Part shown: positions 46,801 through 59,064 of the stretch, piece by piece | Layout: every line of letters starts with the position of its first letter | Numbering within the stretch: the stretch's first letter is position 1 | From: Ramazzottius varieornatus | Taxonomy: Eukaryota; Tardigrada; Eutardigrada; Parachela; Ramazzottiidae | Assembly: GCA_001949185.1 (NCBI GenBank) | Contig: BDGG01000001.1 | Coordinates: 3,055,324 to 3,119,323 of the forward strand | Length of the DNA: 64,000 nucleotides | Direction of reading: 5' to 3' | Translations under genes and position numbers: made by a program | Notes under the pieces: model-generated | What the model was told of the DNA's origin: nothing | Databases searched by the model: none | What the model saw: the letters and a program-made list of their open reading frames with translations, nothing else

Positions 46801-49800
46801 CGTATCGGTCAAACGTGTAGTCGCCATTGATCTGTAAAATCTTGTTACAATGATGACATTTGAAACACATGCGGTGAAAGAAAAGGTTTTCAGCGCTCTT
46901 TCTCTCCGCAGGATACACCCTTTTCTGGCAAAAGTAGCACGTCTGGTCCGACCGAATGGCCTGTTCGGGTGTCCACACCGGCACTACATTCACAGCTTCC
47001 TGTTCTCCTCGGCTATTCGCCCGTGACTTCTGCGGAGTCTCACGTAGGCCAGACGAATATTCATCGGCTTTGGCCTTCGTCACACCACCGACCAGACCAG
47101 CGGTACCGTCGTGTAACTTGCTGTCTAGTCGTTTAAGTTTATAGTCGAACTCGGACTGCATGGTGGTGCCATCTTTCAACTTGGCTTCCATCTGTTGTAG
47201 CGTGCCAGGGACCAACGGGTTGGCTCTCCGTTGTGAGTCCGTTCGCTGGGGAGTCTTTTCGACGCGTTCGGGGTTGAATGCGGCTTCGAGAAACTTGATC
47301 TTCTCACCCATGTTGATCTGGATGGGTTCGAGGCTTTCTCGACGTTTTTGAATACCGTGAAGGGATTCGCGATGGTAGCCTTTGCGGCGCTTGGATGGAT
47401 CTTTTCCATTCTCTTTTACGGTCATCTAGAAGAAAAACAGTTTATTTTCTACTTATTCTTCGCAGTAAATTTAACTCTAAATAAACAATCTTAGGACTTT
47501 TACAACCATGGGCATAGAATCTAACAGAAGGAAGGTCAGGGGCGAAGAGCCGAAAGAGAGTTCTTGACATTGGGGACGAAACAAGAAAAGAAAAACAGAA
47601 AGGCATGCAGTGTAAGTTGAGACAGGATGGAAGAGAAAAATCAGAACAGAAACGAATGACATCAAATAAAATTAGAAAATTACCCAGTTGATAAAATCGG
47701 AAAGTAAAACGCTCAATGACAGATTATAGGAAGATGGGCGGTCGGAATAACACATCATAGTCAATAAGAATTCGAGGTGGCGGGGGTGGCACAACCGGTA
47801 TCACGATTTCTTCAGGTTGAAAACGGATAAGAGGTGCCGGTTCATGTATATAAAACATCAACAAGGCAAGAAAAAGGAGATAGAACAGTTCAAAACTTCT
47901 CACCGTTCTTTTGGACATGTGCGACGGGGAAGATGGAGTCAGTCGGGAAGCTTTGTCCGAGCCACTGGTGCTTCGTCGTTTCGAACCCGTGAGAAGAGCG
48001 TCGAACGACGGCGAATCCATCGACAATTGCGGTACGAACTCTCCGGGAACCTCTCTGCGGAACAGCTCGTAAAGTTGGGCGATCACGGGAACGATCACGT
48101 CGGCCGACAAGTTCTCTTTGACACGAACGGAGTTGACGGGGGAGAAGCCGAGTGCGATGCCCAGCTGTTCTTCAGCGACCTTTAGAGCCTACAATTACTC
48201 CACGTTAATGCAATCCATGCGCGTAACATCCCGACCGATCAAGACCAACTGTCCACGCACCTACGTACACAGACACCAGGACAAATTCATGTCAGAGTGT
48301 ACGTAGGTGCGTGCGAGGCTGAGAAAGTTCGCTCGCAATATTCCACTAGCTTATCTTTCCAACCGTAACGAAAGGATTTTCTTACCAGTAGCCAATTATT
48401 CTCCCCATTACTGCTGTCCAAGTCCTTGTAGTCTATGAGCTCTGGTCGGAAATGATGAATCAAAGCACAGAGTGGGCGGTAGTTTCTCCAGAAGTCGCGC
48501 AGGCTGTCCAGGTGGACGCCATGTGGCTCGAGGTTAAGACGACACCATTCGAGCAGTGAATCCTGTGAGATGGACTCTCTCCGCACTCTGAAACAAGACA
48601 CGCAACTACAAGCTTTGAAACAGGGGAATCAGGGGAACAATTGGAGATCGTACCTCTTCGGTGTGAATCCAGTCGGATGAGTTTTCCTCATTGGCACCAA
48701 CTCAGACTTATCCACGTTTTCGGGAGCGTCCGTATCCAGCAGGTGGCGTACGAACCTCACACTGGTCCTTGTCATGTCTACATGCAGGTACCGAGATAGT
48801 GGATCGATCGAGTAGTTCAGGTAGTTCTTGTGCAGGTGTTCCGGGCTGATACTAGTCAGCGGTCGGTAGATCGCTTCACGTTCCGTCAAGAGCTGCAAGG
48901 GCGTCTGGTAGCCAAGTGCCCACTGCCGGATCATCCAAGACGCGTCCAGCACGCCCAGGAAGCCGTGAGCACACCCGGTTCCTAAAGGCCAAAAAGGCTG
49001 GAAAAAAAGAGCGCGGTCAATTGCAAAAACCTGTTAAGAATTACCGAGAAAATTCATACCTCGACTAGACTGTCACCAACGAGGCATACTAACAGCCGGT
49101 GTCCTTTCCGCTCCACTATGCGGCTGGCGTTTTCCGCCGCGTACATATTGGTGAAGTCAAAGACATGTGTGTCTGGTTCGCCATGCTGGTTGATGGCGAA
49201 TTCCAGGTTGGGAAGTCGGTTGTTGGTGGAGAATTGAGCAGCTTCTTTAGCGTAGTGAGCAAGTGCTTCGCGGTCGATGTTCGATCGATCCAGCAACCTT
49301 TCGGCTTCCGTGTAATCCTGCCACAAAAATGGATTTAAGCGAACAAACAGTGTACCACTTCACGACCCTGCATACATAGGTTAATTATGTTTTAGTGGAT
49401 CCCTGCATGCAGAAGCACGAAACAAGGCAGGGTCAGGAACCTGCATATAAGCATCTACAGCATTGGCGTGAGCACTTGTCTGCAGGTGCGTGCGATACTG
49501 CAGAACGACTGTCGCTTACGTTTATGAGGACGCCTTTGTTAAGCAAACTAGCTTTCTTGGCCGTCATGACAAAGTAATGCGTTTCGTCTCGGTAGTACAC
49601 TATGTTCTCCAAGTCGATCCCCGTCGTGTCATGGAGGTCTTTGAAGAACTGCTGATTGTAGATACGGGCTACACCACTAAGTTCCGGTACATTCTGCTCT
49701 TGTGGGGTGTTTCTGTTGATGAAGTTGGATGTGATGGCTATGGCCAGCATGCCGCGAAAGACCTTACGCTGAAAGCCCTGCAGTGTATTGCGTCGCCCAT

Positions 49801-50694
49801 CTGCACCGATGAGGACGTCGAACTCGTAACTGGCGACATGGTGATCGGCTGGATGAACCGCCGCTCTCCAGCCGATCTTTTCTTTGCTTTGGTCCTCCGG
49901 AGGCTCGACGACGTGTAGGAAGGAAACTCCGTACTGAACTTCCACGCCCAGCAGGAGCGTTACTTTGAGCAATATGCATTGAAGAATTCGAATACCTGCG
50001 ACAAAGACGCAATTTAGAATGTAACAGAAGTACTGCTGTGTTATCAGTGTCAGGGACTCTAACGTACTGATATGGTCAACACTCCCTCCACAGAACTTTG
50101 GATAGAACTTTTTGGCACCGAGACTCCTCAAGTCGCTGATTACAAACGGCCATAAATGCAGGACATTGTTCCGTGAAAACCGATCGCGTTTCTCTAAGAC
50201 GACAACTTTGGCACCGAGTAGCGCCGCCTCAATAGCAGCACGCAGACCACACGGACCGGCTCCCACAATCAGCACCTATTACAAAAGTGATTAACAGTCA
50301 GCCGTAGGCCTGCATAATCCGCCCATCAATACACTTCAAAGAACAAACCCAGCTCATATCATACTTTAGTGTGACTGCAGCAGTTTCCCTGATTGTATTC
50401 CTTCTGGCTAAACCGCTTGTCCAGCTTAGACTGCAGGGACTTCCACTTCCAGGAGAATCCCATGCGCTCCTTTAGCCGGGTGTAGAATGTCCGGTAGTCG
50501 TTCGGACGTAGCTTCAGACATTCGCATAACTTCTGAAAGACGCTGGTGATATTCTTGAGGGAATTTGCCGAGCAGAACGCGTCGAAGAGTACTTCCGCCC
50601 GGGTTTGCTCTTCCGGGGACAGAGCCGAGGCTGTGGAGAGTGGTCCGGCCAGACGATACGTCGACGGACCACCCGTCTGTATTCGACAGGCCAT
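43888..50694 (-). CDS. Mical: MICAL: F-actin methionine monooxygenase with CH, LIM and bMERB domains
   Basis: Fourteen exons join in frame: 50694-50365, 50275-50068, 49995-49520, 49317-49060, 48997-48654, 48587-48386, 48188-47904, 47425-46784, 46443-45978, 45682-45187, 45113-44854, 44784-44253, 44190-44002, 43936-43888, giving 1578 residues. The FAD monooxygenase (1-500) has the dinucleotide motif VGAGPCG, the [10 protein letters not shown] segment, DG motif GADGRRNT and GD motif [19 protein letters not shown] domain follows (about 545-650), then a LIM domain (about 860-925; [20 protein letters not shown]), a long disordered acidic/Ser region, and a C-terminal coiled-coil bMERB Rab-binding domain (about 1415-1565). 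MICAL oxidises actin methionines with NADPH and depolymerises filaments downstream of semaphorin-plexin. The acceptor of exon 11 (ccaaggttag) is the only weak splice site, chosen because phase demands it. Two introns hold palindromic repeats. Confidence 0.93.
45771..45897. repeat. Palindromic repeat, copy 4 (MICAL intron)
   Basis: Inverted repeat with arms CGCCAGTGGCGCACGCTTCC and GAAGCGTGCGCGACCTGGCG around a short AACGAAACACACT loop, flanked by GCGAGTTTGGCGAA and CGAGTTTGCATTTG. Lies in the intron 45683-45977. Confidence 0.6.
46478..46557. repeat. 38-bp tandem repeat, two units
   Basis: The 38-bp unit starting GATGGTTTATTCGCAACACA occurs exactly twice (46478-46515, 46516-46553) and starts a third time. 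A truncated related piece precedes it. It lies in the MICAL intron 46444-46783, directly next to palindromic copy 5. Confidence 0.8.
46575..46682. repeat. Palindromic repeat, copy 5 (MICAL intron)
   Basis: Arms CATGTGGCGCAAGCATTCAC and GCTGGAAGCGTGCGCCATTC, outer arms GACAGACTCGACAACACTG and CGATCTTGTCAAGTTCGTTT. With copies 1 and 6 it is among the clearest members. Confidence 0.6.
47724..47903 (-). other. Possible alternative 3' coding end of MICAL (hydrophobic tail)
   Basis: If the donor after exon 7 is not used, the frame continues for 59 codons to a stop. It encodes a strongly hydrophobic stretch ([16 protein letters not shown]), then a Pro-rich and acidic segment with VVPPPPPR and a FRPPIFL end. 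This would give a product of about 760 residues with only the FMO and CH domains and a possible tail anchor. Composition looks protein-like, but a 60-codon open run could be chance. Confidence 0.3.
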
Positions 50695-50797
50695 TTCTCT
50701 GGGGAGAACTCACATGGATCGTTCGACTCGATCCATTACCTGAAAAGGAAGATAATAAGAGAAAAAAATACAAATAGTCAGATTCAAACTGAAGTCC

Positions 50798-50907
50798 GGG
50801 AAATAAACTCGATAAAAATGTTCCCGAAGTGACGCACGTTTCCGAAGCTACTGGCTGGAAAGGTGCGCAACTTATAAAACGATCTGGTCGAGTTTGTTTG
50901 CCGAGCT
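50798..50907. repeat. Palindromic repeat, copy 6
   Basis: Arms TTCCCGAAGTGACGCACGTT and AAGGTGCGCAACTTATAAAA around GGCTGG; outer arms AATAAACTCGATAA and TCGAGTTTGTTTGCC. Located 100 bp upstream of the MICAL start codon. Confidence 0.55.
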
Positions 50908-52046
50908 CCTATCTTTAGCATTTAAGACGAGAAATTTTACCGAGGAATGAAGATTCTACTAGCCGAATTCCCCAGTAGTGAAGAAATGCGGATTCGCCAG
51001 CCTTGCAAATTATTTTTATAAATGATCACGAGATATTTCTCAGAGCGTTCACGCGCAAGTGTCCTCATCATTCAGTGGTGAAGTATGAGCAAAGTATGAC
51101 TATTTGAATGACAACCTATGAAATGTTGTCAGCTGGTGTAAACCGGTTGAAGGTTTGATCTCTGACGAGCCAACGCGCTTTCTGCTTCCGAAATCAAAAG
51201 CGAAAGTTTGATTAGGAAAAGCCAAAGATAAACGAACGTCCAACATGAATATCTTGGACTAATTTGACAAAGACCACGAGATGAATTCATTAAAACTGAC
51301 CACACCATCGTAAGTTAACTTTCTCAGTACGGAAAAGCCCACTGCTCAACCAGCTTTCATAATTCGACGGCCAGTTATGGTATCGCTCCGACTGAGACAG
51401 TTTTCCGTGCTACACGAACGAGCGCATACACGGAAAGCCTAAAAACCAACTCCATCATCTGGCAAGAGTGACTTCGGGGTCAGTTCATTGCACGGTTGTT
51501 TAAACTTTCCATAAGTGCCCCAGAATGGATACAGTTGTAGAAAACAGTGGCTACCCTATCGAGGAAGTCAAGTTGGGTCGCCGCATTGCAAAAGACCCAA
51601 AAAATATATATTCTTAACAGTTTTATATCAGACAAAGCCTAGCTTCTTTCTCCGAAAACTTACTAAGACTTACTTACTGTATATTCTGTTCTTGAACGAG
51701 CCTTGCAGAAAAGAAACGCAAATGCGTGGAGTGGAAATATTCAAGCCACCCGGCAAGTGAATTTGTCGTATAAATTGAAGCATGTGAGGGTAGATAATAG
51801 CCTCTGTACAAATGTCCTGATCGATGCTAATGTACGTTTCACAAGAAACACACTGGGCGGTAACCCGGTGGTTCATACTGCCGGAAAAAAAAACTTGATT
51901 CAGCATTATTCAATTACGGCGTTGAGCTCATCAAACGTGACGAGATAATACGGCCATTTTCCAGCCTGACGTTACCAAGGTGGAACAACAGAAAAGACTC
52001 CTCGCAGTGTTTTGGAATCTGTTTTCCATCAACATCTGGGTCCAGG

Positions 52047-52142
52047 GCAAACATACTCAACAGAATCATTTTTCCAAGTGGCGCGTTTTCAGCCAAGGAA
52101 AGATGCGCCGCTTGAGAAAACCATCTCCTAAATATGTTCGCC
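52047..52142. repeat. Palindromic repeat, copy 7
   Basis: Arms TTTCCAAGTGGCGCGTTTTC and AGATGCGCCGCTTGAGAAAA with CAGCC turn; outer part GCAAACATACTCAACAGAAT. Intergenic. Confidence 0.5.
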
Positions 52143-54489
52143 GAGCACCCAGTCCCACTTCATAAGTTTGGTCTTCATATTACTTTCCCATTATAATAGT
52201 ACCGATCCAAAAACCATCTCAGAAAATTCGAGCACACTGATATATCTTTTACATACAGTATTATGTATAATTCGAAAAGGAGGAAGTCTTCGATAGTTTT
52301 CAGCGGCAACTGCGTTCGGTTATGTGAGCGCGAACGGATTGATTTTATTTGGTCGTGAGATTGTGACAGCGGTGCACATAAATTGGCAAGAGTTTGACAG
52401 GAAAGACAAAGCTTACCGGTATGGATGTTGAGTACTTGAGTCGACTCTTCAGGTGACGCCTGAAGTGAGTACTTGAGACCGTGAAGAGCCCGATGACAAG
52501 GATTTCCTAACACAGTTCTTTCCTTCCTTCAAGCCAGCGTAGATCCTCACTCCACAGTCCGCGCTATAGCCTTGTGATTATGAAGCACCTCCGTCGTTAT
52601 TCCACTCTATCAAGACAACGCACAGAACGATATTAATCCCGCATATCAATATATAACGCCCCTTCAAGCGATTCAATGTCGCGCACTCGACAAAGCCAGG
52701 TGAAATCTATGAAAGGTAAACCAGCCAACGAAATGTAAACCAGTTTAAAAACTATGCCGTTGGTTGACTCTGTTTTCCGTTTTGCAACCTTGTTCGGATA
52801 AGCGCTTACCGAGTATACGAAGAATACCAACAGACACAGTGGAATGAAATGAGATCTGCAACAATGTATCTCTTATCGCTGTCATGAATACCGAAGATAC
52901 CGATAGACTTTATCGTCCTCCAAATTTAACGATTTGTAACGTCAGAATTTACGAGCGCAGAAAATCTGTGGAAAGCACCGAAAAACACCGCTGTATTCCA
53001 CACATTTTCGCGCACGCCAAAGGTTTCTTACTGGTCAGACCACTTTCTTCAGCAACTCACTTAGCGCAGAACGGCAAAAGCTGCTTCTTGACCAACGATT
53101 ACGGCTTCTTCGCCACTTACACTACTTGTTGCGCTGAATCTTCTGCGAAATACAAGTCGTTAGAAGAACTTCAGAGGAAATGTGACAGTCTAAGAGCCAT
53201 TAGGTTTCTTCCGAGACGATAATTACGGCGCACTGTTCGAGTTAACGAAAAAAGATAATTGCCAACTGGGTAGGAAAAACAGCTCGTTTTCCTCCATTGT
53301 CTCTGCTTCTCTACAATTAATCACACGCCATTATACCTTCCCCGCAATTTTCCAAATGCAACCTCGAAACCACGCAAAGTGTCTCGTAACTTGTAAACCG
53401 TCTTCAGGTAACGTTCAGAACTAACGAAATGCTCACGCACTTCCCTGCAAGCCTCACCTTAGTTGCTTCGCGTGATCTGAGCTGCGGTTCCTTCCAGTCC
53501 TGCAGTGAGACATAGATAGTCTGGAATTAAGTCATAAACATACATAAGCGTTTTGCAGATTGAATTTCCACGACGACAACAAAGGCAATATAAATAGTAA
53601 CCTGTCAAAGTTACACGTGCGCCTTGAATCCACTGTCACTTTCTTCTCCTTTCTGCGGCTTGTTTGTCAAGTTTTGCACGAGGCAGTACCTGCAATTTTG
53701 TAAACCAACAAAGCTAATATGACTCAAGGAAGCAAATATGAATATAACGGGGTTTCGCCTTCCGAGAGTCTATAATAATAGAGAGAGGGAAGTCCACCTC
53801 TGTGGCTTTGATTAATCACAAGCTTGGAGATGGGAACAGCCCACATGGAAATAACCCCTCTTTGGATCTGGCATTTGCGATCTTACCTGTCCCCTCCACT
53901 CCCTAGATTCCGAAACCACACGACAACAGGCAGAGGGTTATCGTCCACAGCGTCCACCGATCAGCAATTAACTTCCGTTACGCAGAATTGCTGACGTTGG
54001 AAATTCCGACCGACGAGCAATGTAAAACGGGAAGTTAACTCCATGTTTCATAAGGATACCACAACAAACAAAAGCATTGAGATCGAGTGAACGTCGAGAT
54101 CAAGATGATTCAAGATGAGAAAGGATCGCCGTAAAAACTTCTTGCCAACGTCCAGATACAACAGCGACTGTTGGCGTGACTCCGGTTTTCAACCCGCGCA
54201 GTGCGGCGCTGTACAGTAATTTTTAGACCATTCCAGTGAACGATAGACACATACGGTACCGGGGGGTTGGGTGAGTGCAAGTATGTAGCATGCGCGATGG
54301 AAATGGGTGTCGAGTCCAATGAGTGCGGTCGTACAGCTGAAATCCAAACAAACCCATATGGTCCGCCCATCAAATGATCGTCATCCAGCTGGTTTTAACT
54401 TGATGCAGCTCTTATGAGCTTTTTTTGCAGGTAAGATGGCTACGTCGGAAAAGTCTGAAGTAGAGCCCCGCAACGTGCAGCACGTTCTG

Positions 54490-54800
54490 TACTACACTGC
54501 ATTTTACTGCAATGCAGTGCAGTTGCGCTCGCCGAAATGGTGGGAAAATGCAGTTGCCGTCCAGTTGCAATTTTCAAAAAACGAGCACCGTTCGTCGCAG
54601 TATACTTTTTTTGCCCCTAAATAGTAGTAAAATCAGCTTTTTCCGTATTTTCTGGTCGGATTCTACCGTTTCTTAGTTAGATCTCCGTAAAACAACGACG
54701 TTTACGATGTTTTCGATATGTATTTCCGTTGGCAGGCAGAAACTCTGATTTTTAAATGCAGTGCAGTGCAGTTGCAATTTCGATTCGCGGGGCGGCACCC
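54490..54800. repeat. Cluster of GCAGTGCAGTTGC units
   Basis: GCAGTGCAGTTGC and close variants (GCAGTTGCCGTCCAGTTGCA, GCAGTGCAGTGCAGTTGCAA) appear near 54514, 54550 and 54760, with a looser copy near 55240. They alternate with AT-rich sequence. No terminal repeats or target duplications seen, so the nature of the element is unclear. Confidence 0.4.
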
Positions 54801-55917
54801 TAACGGGTACTGTTGCCACCGAGGGAGGCTAAAGGGAAGAAAACGGGAACTGGGACGATGGCAGCGCGTATCCCAAGTTCTCAACCATTGAATTACTCCC
54901 TGTGACTCAGAATACAATGCTATAGCCTTATGTCCTTCTTTTTTCACCTACTTTCGCTTCTCCTCAGTCGCGCTTCATTCACAAGCTTATCTTCACTGAT
55001 GCTGTACTTTGCCCTTTACTGGGCAAAGTTCAGCAAAGGGGTTCAAACACAAACTTAAGAACAAAACTAGCTCCGCAATGACGGCCCGTGCCCAAAAATC
55101 CCATGTTAGACCACCTGAAGTGGTTTGACATGGGGTATCAAGTCCCAGGTAAGGTTGTATTACCAAGCTCTGCGAGCATTACGTAATAGCCCTATACTGT
55201 ATCGGCGGCAACAAAAACAGCGGAAAATTGCAGACGCTGTGCAGTTGTAGTTTTCGGAAGCCGGATGCAGTGCATAAGCAGCACAGGTTTCAGGTGCTGC
55301 TGCAGGGCTGTAGTCTGAAGGGGTTCGAATTTTTCACTTAGAAAGTTTTGAAGTTAGAATGACGTCATGTAGAATGAGAATGCGTAGGTAGTCGTTCTGG
55401 CATCCAACCCCCTGGAAGGGGTTTCAGTTAGTGGTTACCCCTGAAATTTTCCAGAGTGTCTTCCCAGAAGGGCGAACATTTTTCAGAGACTTTGAACCAC
55501 GGTGAGGTTTGGCAAACTTACCGCACGATGCCTATTGATATTCCCAACAACTTCAAGTCAAAAAACGCTACTTCGGAAGCAAAATTGATTGTACTGGGAA
55601 TGGGCCGCAGCTACCCATATATCACCGACGATCACAGGGCTGTTTTTCTTCCGGAAGTCCCGATCCCTTTCCTTCGATCACGTCCCGGAAACATCTCCTT
55701 CCGAATTTGTGTTACCATCCCACTGTTGGTTACTTGCTAGTTCTGTGTGTAGGTTGCACGTGCTCTGGAGAGTGTCCATCGTGCTGAAAAGTCACCTTGT
55801 GGATCCGCCGTCGGATTACTTCTCCCCAATGGAGCGCCTATTAAGTGTAAGATAATTCTCTTACTTCGTTCAGCCTCTGTGTTTCATGAGACCATAGTTC
55901 ATCACTTTACATCATAG

Positions 55918-58173
55918 ATGCAGGTGGGAGGAAGCCGCGAGGAGCTGGATAACCAGAGTAGCACTTCGTCTTCGGGAGATGGGGCTTTATCTAACAACAT
56001 GAAGACCAACCCACGAACGGTACAACTAATCAGATTCCCCTGTACTTTTGTTCTCCCCAGATTCTTATGTTTCAGCTCGCCTGGCTCGAAGAAAACTTTG
56101 AGAGCTCGGAAACTGGCTGTGACTTGCCGCGGGAAGTGGTGTATAAGGTAAAATGTATAATGCATATAGTGTATAATGTATATAATGTAAATTGTGTATA
56201 AGGCTTACCAACGCTTCTGCGAAAGCTCCTCTATGGACTGCATGAACCAAGCTACCTTCGGCAAGACTGTGCGACATGTCTTCCCCCGCATCAAAGCTCG
56301 GCGCTTGGGTGTCCGGTAAGTCTGTTTATAGCAAGCAGAATTGCGATTGCGTTTAAGTAGTTTTCGGAAAATAATTTTGGTTCTGTTGTTGTTTTCAGAG
56401 GCCAGTCGAAATATCACTATCATGGGCTGAAGACTAAGCCAGACTCTAAGGTAGCGACTGTTATAAACACATTCATCAACGCGACGGTCGCGCGAGTTAA
56501 ACGCAACAACAAGCTGGATGGTCAAGCCCCGCGTTCTTCACGGAGTGCCTCAACGTTCGAGGAGTTATCCACAGAGAACTTACAGCAAGATCAACGTCTC
56601 AGTGCACACCTTGCTGACAGTTCCTCCATCCTTCTCTCGAGAACTATTGATAACTCCGAGATAGCACAGCCAGCGCTACCTCAAGCTCTCCTGAGCGAAC
56701 CGTGCTGGAACCGTGTGGCGAGCATTGTGATCAAAGCTTCGGTATATCCGATCACCACTAGCGATGTCCAGATGTTCCGGCAGCTGTACAGTGGCCACTG
56801 TGAAGCGGTACTCGAAGCTGTCGGGAACTTGAAGTTTAGCGCCATTGAAAACTTATGGAGCTTCTTCTGGCGCGCGCGATATGAGTAAGCCCGGGGAGTA
56901 ATAAGTAGCAAGTGGCTGAATATTTGACGGTGGAATCTTTCTTATAGTAATGATGTAGAAAAGCTTCTGTCCTACGACAAGTTTTACCTGATCATCGGGA
57001 ACCAAGCTGTACAAGATTTGGTCATGGACATCGATGTTGAGTTCTTCAACTCCGTCCTGAACGTGCTCGTTTCGGATGTCCTGAAGCCTATACCTAGCTC
57101 TGTGACCCAAGCTATTCGAGATTTCGCGAAACGCATGGAAGGATGGGTCAAGGAGAGCATGACTAAGATGCCTCGACGCCTCGTCCACCTGAAGGTAAAT
57201 CATCCTTGTTTTTAGTTTGTTCTAAAGTTTACCCTTAATTAAAGTACATATGTTCTCTTTTTCTAGTTGACGATAGCCAAAGCTTTGGCACTTACCCTTC
57301 GTCGTTATACATCCCTCAACCACTTGGCCCAGGCAGCTCGCACAGTATTCCTTAACAGCAACCAGACAAGCACCATGTTGAACGATCTCTCCCGCCTAGA
57401 TATCCAGAGTATCTTCGTAAGCGAACTCATACTTGTACAGTACTCTGTTCGCAGATAACCGATAGTGTCCCGATAACAAATTGTCATACCGGTCATTTTT
57501 CTGAATTTTTTTCGGTTCAGGAGCAAGGCAGCGTGATATGTCCTTCGGTGGACCTAGCTTCCGTGACCAATGGATTTAGCGGGTTCAAAGCATTACTCTC
57601 TCGCTACGAAAAGCTCTCGGCACAGATGGACACCTCGCAGTGTGGCCATGACGTTGATCTGTGGGCAGTATGGGTGGACGAGATGTCCGAAGCAGCCTTG
57701 GCTAAAGGCACTTCCGGTCAGCAGCTATGCCAGATATGGTCCTACTTCAGGTAAGATATACATCTGTCTCGACAAACATATCGTTGGCTAATTGATTTTT
57801 GCCCTCTTTTCCAGTTCGCTCATCATCCGTGAACTCACCCTACGATCGGCACCAGCGTTTGGATCGTTCCACCTGGTAACGACCGTAGCTGTAGACTGTA
57901 CTGTATACTTAAATGTATTCATCAGCTTCCGATATCTGATTGAGTATATTCTGTACGTAGGTGAGGCTGCTCCTGGATGATTATCTGGTTCTCGCTGTAG
58001 AGCAACGTTCGGCGCGTTTGTCAAGCACTACTCCTCTACAGATGTTCTATAACGTGAGTTCTTGCTTGGGACTTCCGGTGGTGTTGACTTTTGACCGTTT
58101 CGTTTTGCCATACTAAACCTTGTGCTTTTTACAGCATCTCAAAAACCTCTCCCCTGTTGGGGACCGGACCTGA
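55918..58173 (+). CDS. Rfx: RFX-family transcription factor (N-terminus unresolved)
   Basis: Ten exons join in frame: 55918-56019, 56061-56147, 56203-56315, 56399-56884, 56948-57194, 57267-57416, 57521-57750, 57815-57875, 57961-58053, 58135-58173, giving 535 residues from the ATG at 55918. A further exon at 55753-55846 fits in phase (ending MERLLS) but needs an unknown upstream partner, so the true start is open. The winged-helix RFX domain spans the second to fourth exons: AWLEENF, FGKTVRHVFPRIKARRLGVRG and QSKYHYHGL. The conserved extended dimerisation region follows, with DVLKPIPSSVTQAIRDFAK, LRRYTSLNHLAQAARTV and LTLRSAPAFGSFHL. RFX proteins bind X-box motifs, often at ciliary genes. RFX5/7 are excluded by the dimerisation region; features of both RFX1-3 and RFX4/6 occur. 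The protein ends only about 30 residues after this region. Confidence 0.83.
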
Positions 58174-59064
58174 CTTTGCTGATCCACGTCTAAAGCTTTC
58201 CTGCTATTAACTTAGTGATTTGAAGAGGATCTGAAATATTATGAAAACTGTAAGTTTTGACACACAGCTAACTTTGCGTAGAAAAGTTATGGTTTTGTCT
58301 TTATAATTACTAGCGTTTCTTTTGCACAAATTTTCCAAATTATTTTTCTGAAAATCCTTACTTTGAAAATTATCCGTTGATGTTATCGTGAGTTTACTTC
58401 ATTTGTTCAAGTTGTATTGGGCTTTGAGACAGCAGCGTTGAATTTGCATGAGTGAATACTGGTTGTGGTTTCAGGTAAAGGTGAATATCAAATACCTATT
58501 ACGAAATTAGATCGGAACTTGCTGCAGTACACCCTTTACCGGTTGAACTCTGTGATCCAATTGACAAAGTGGCGAAGACTTTTGATCACGCACAAAAAAC
58601 ATAATGTCGAGCGTCGGCTTGCGTACTGATAGTCCACGCTGATAAAGGGTGAGCGCTCCAAGCAGCCCAATTGTGCGATGTGGACCCTTTTTTGCATGTT
58701 CCCGTCCATTTTCTTCCATGACACGCATCAGTACAGCCTCGGTTCTTGACCTGGAGAACCAGAAAACCCAACAATACAATCATGCTGAACTTTCCTCTTT
58801 CGCACAGGACAACGCAGGGTTGCTGTACGGAGCTTCCGTGACCTCAAACTACCGGGTATATGAAGTGCTCGCCCGCGAACTGCAGTTCACTTTACTGCCA
58901 TTTAGCCGACGACGACTGTCATAGACTTGAAGTCTTTCCAACGGCACTATTTAGTATATTCCCCTCGTCCGGGAAGCCATCCTGTGATCAGCCCTTTTCC
59001 TGCTGTTTGGATTTTCCCTGTCCCGTCCGGCGTGGAACTTCCTGTTTGCTTGATCTACGCCAGG
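58174..59064. other. Spacer between RFX and the lipid-transfer protein gene
   Basis: Holds the RFX 3' end and the promoter of the next gene. Frames at 58507-58924 overlap on both strands without motifs. No definite TATA box near 59065. Confidence 0.45.

Larger units (their letters stand above)
50695..55752. other. Intergenic stretch of 5 kb between MICAL and RFX
   Basis: Contains the MICAL 5' flank, palindromic copies 6 and 7, and a repetitive part at 54490-54800. Upstream exons of the RFX gene may lie in the last 1.5 kb: an ATG at 55103 opens 15 codons to a strong gtaagg donor (55148/55149, phase 1), but no joining exon of matching phase was found. A 112-codon frame at 52884-53222 has no recognised motif. 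Confidence 0.4.

Noticed and set aside
52884-53222. 112-codon plus-strand frame as an upstream exon or gene
   Set aside because: No recognised motif and no donor or acceptor of useful phase at its ends.
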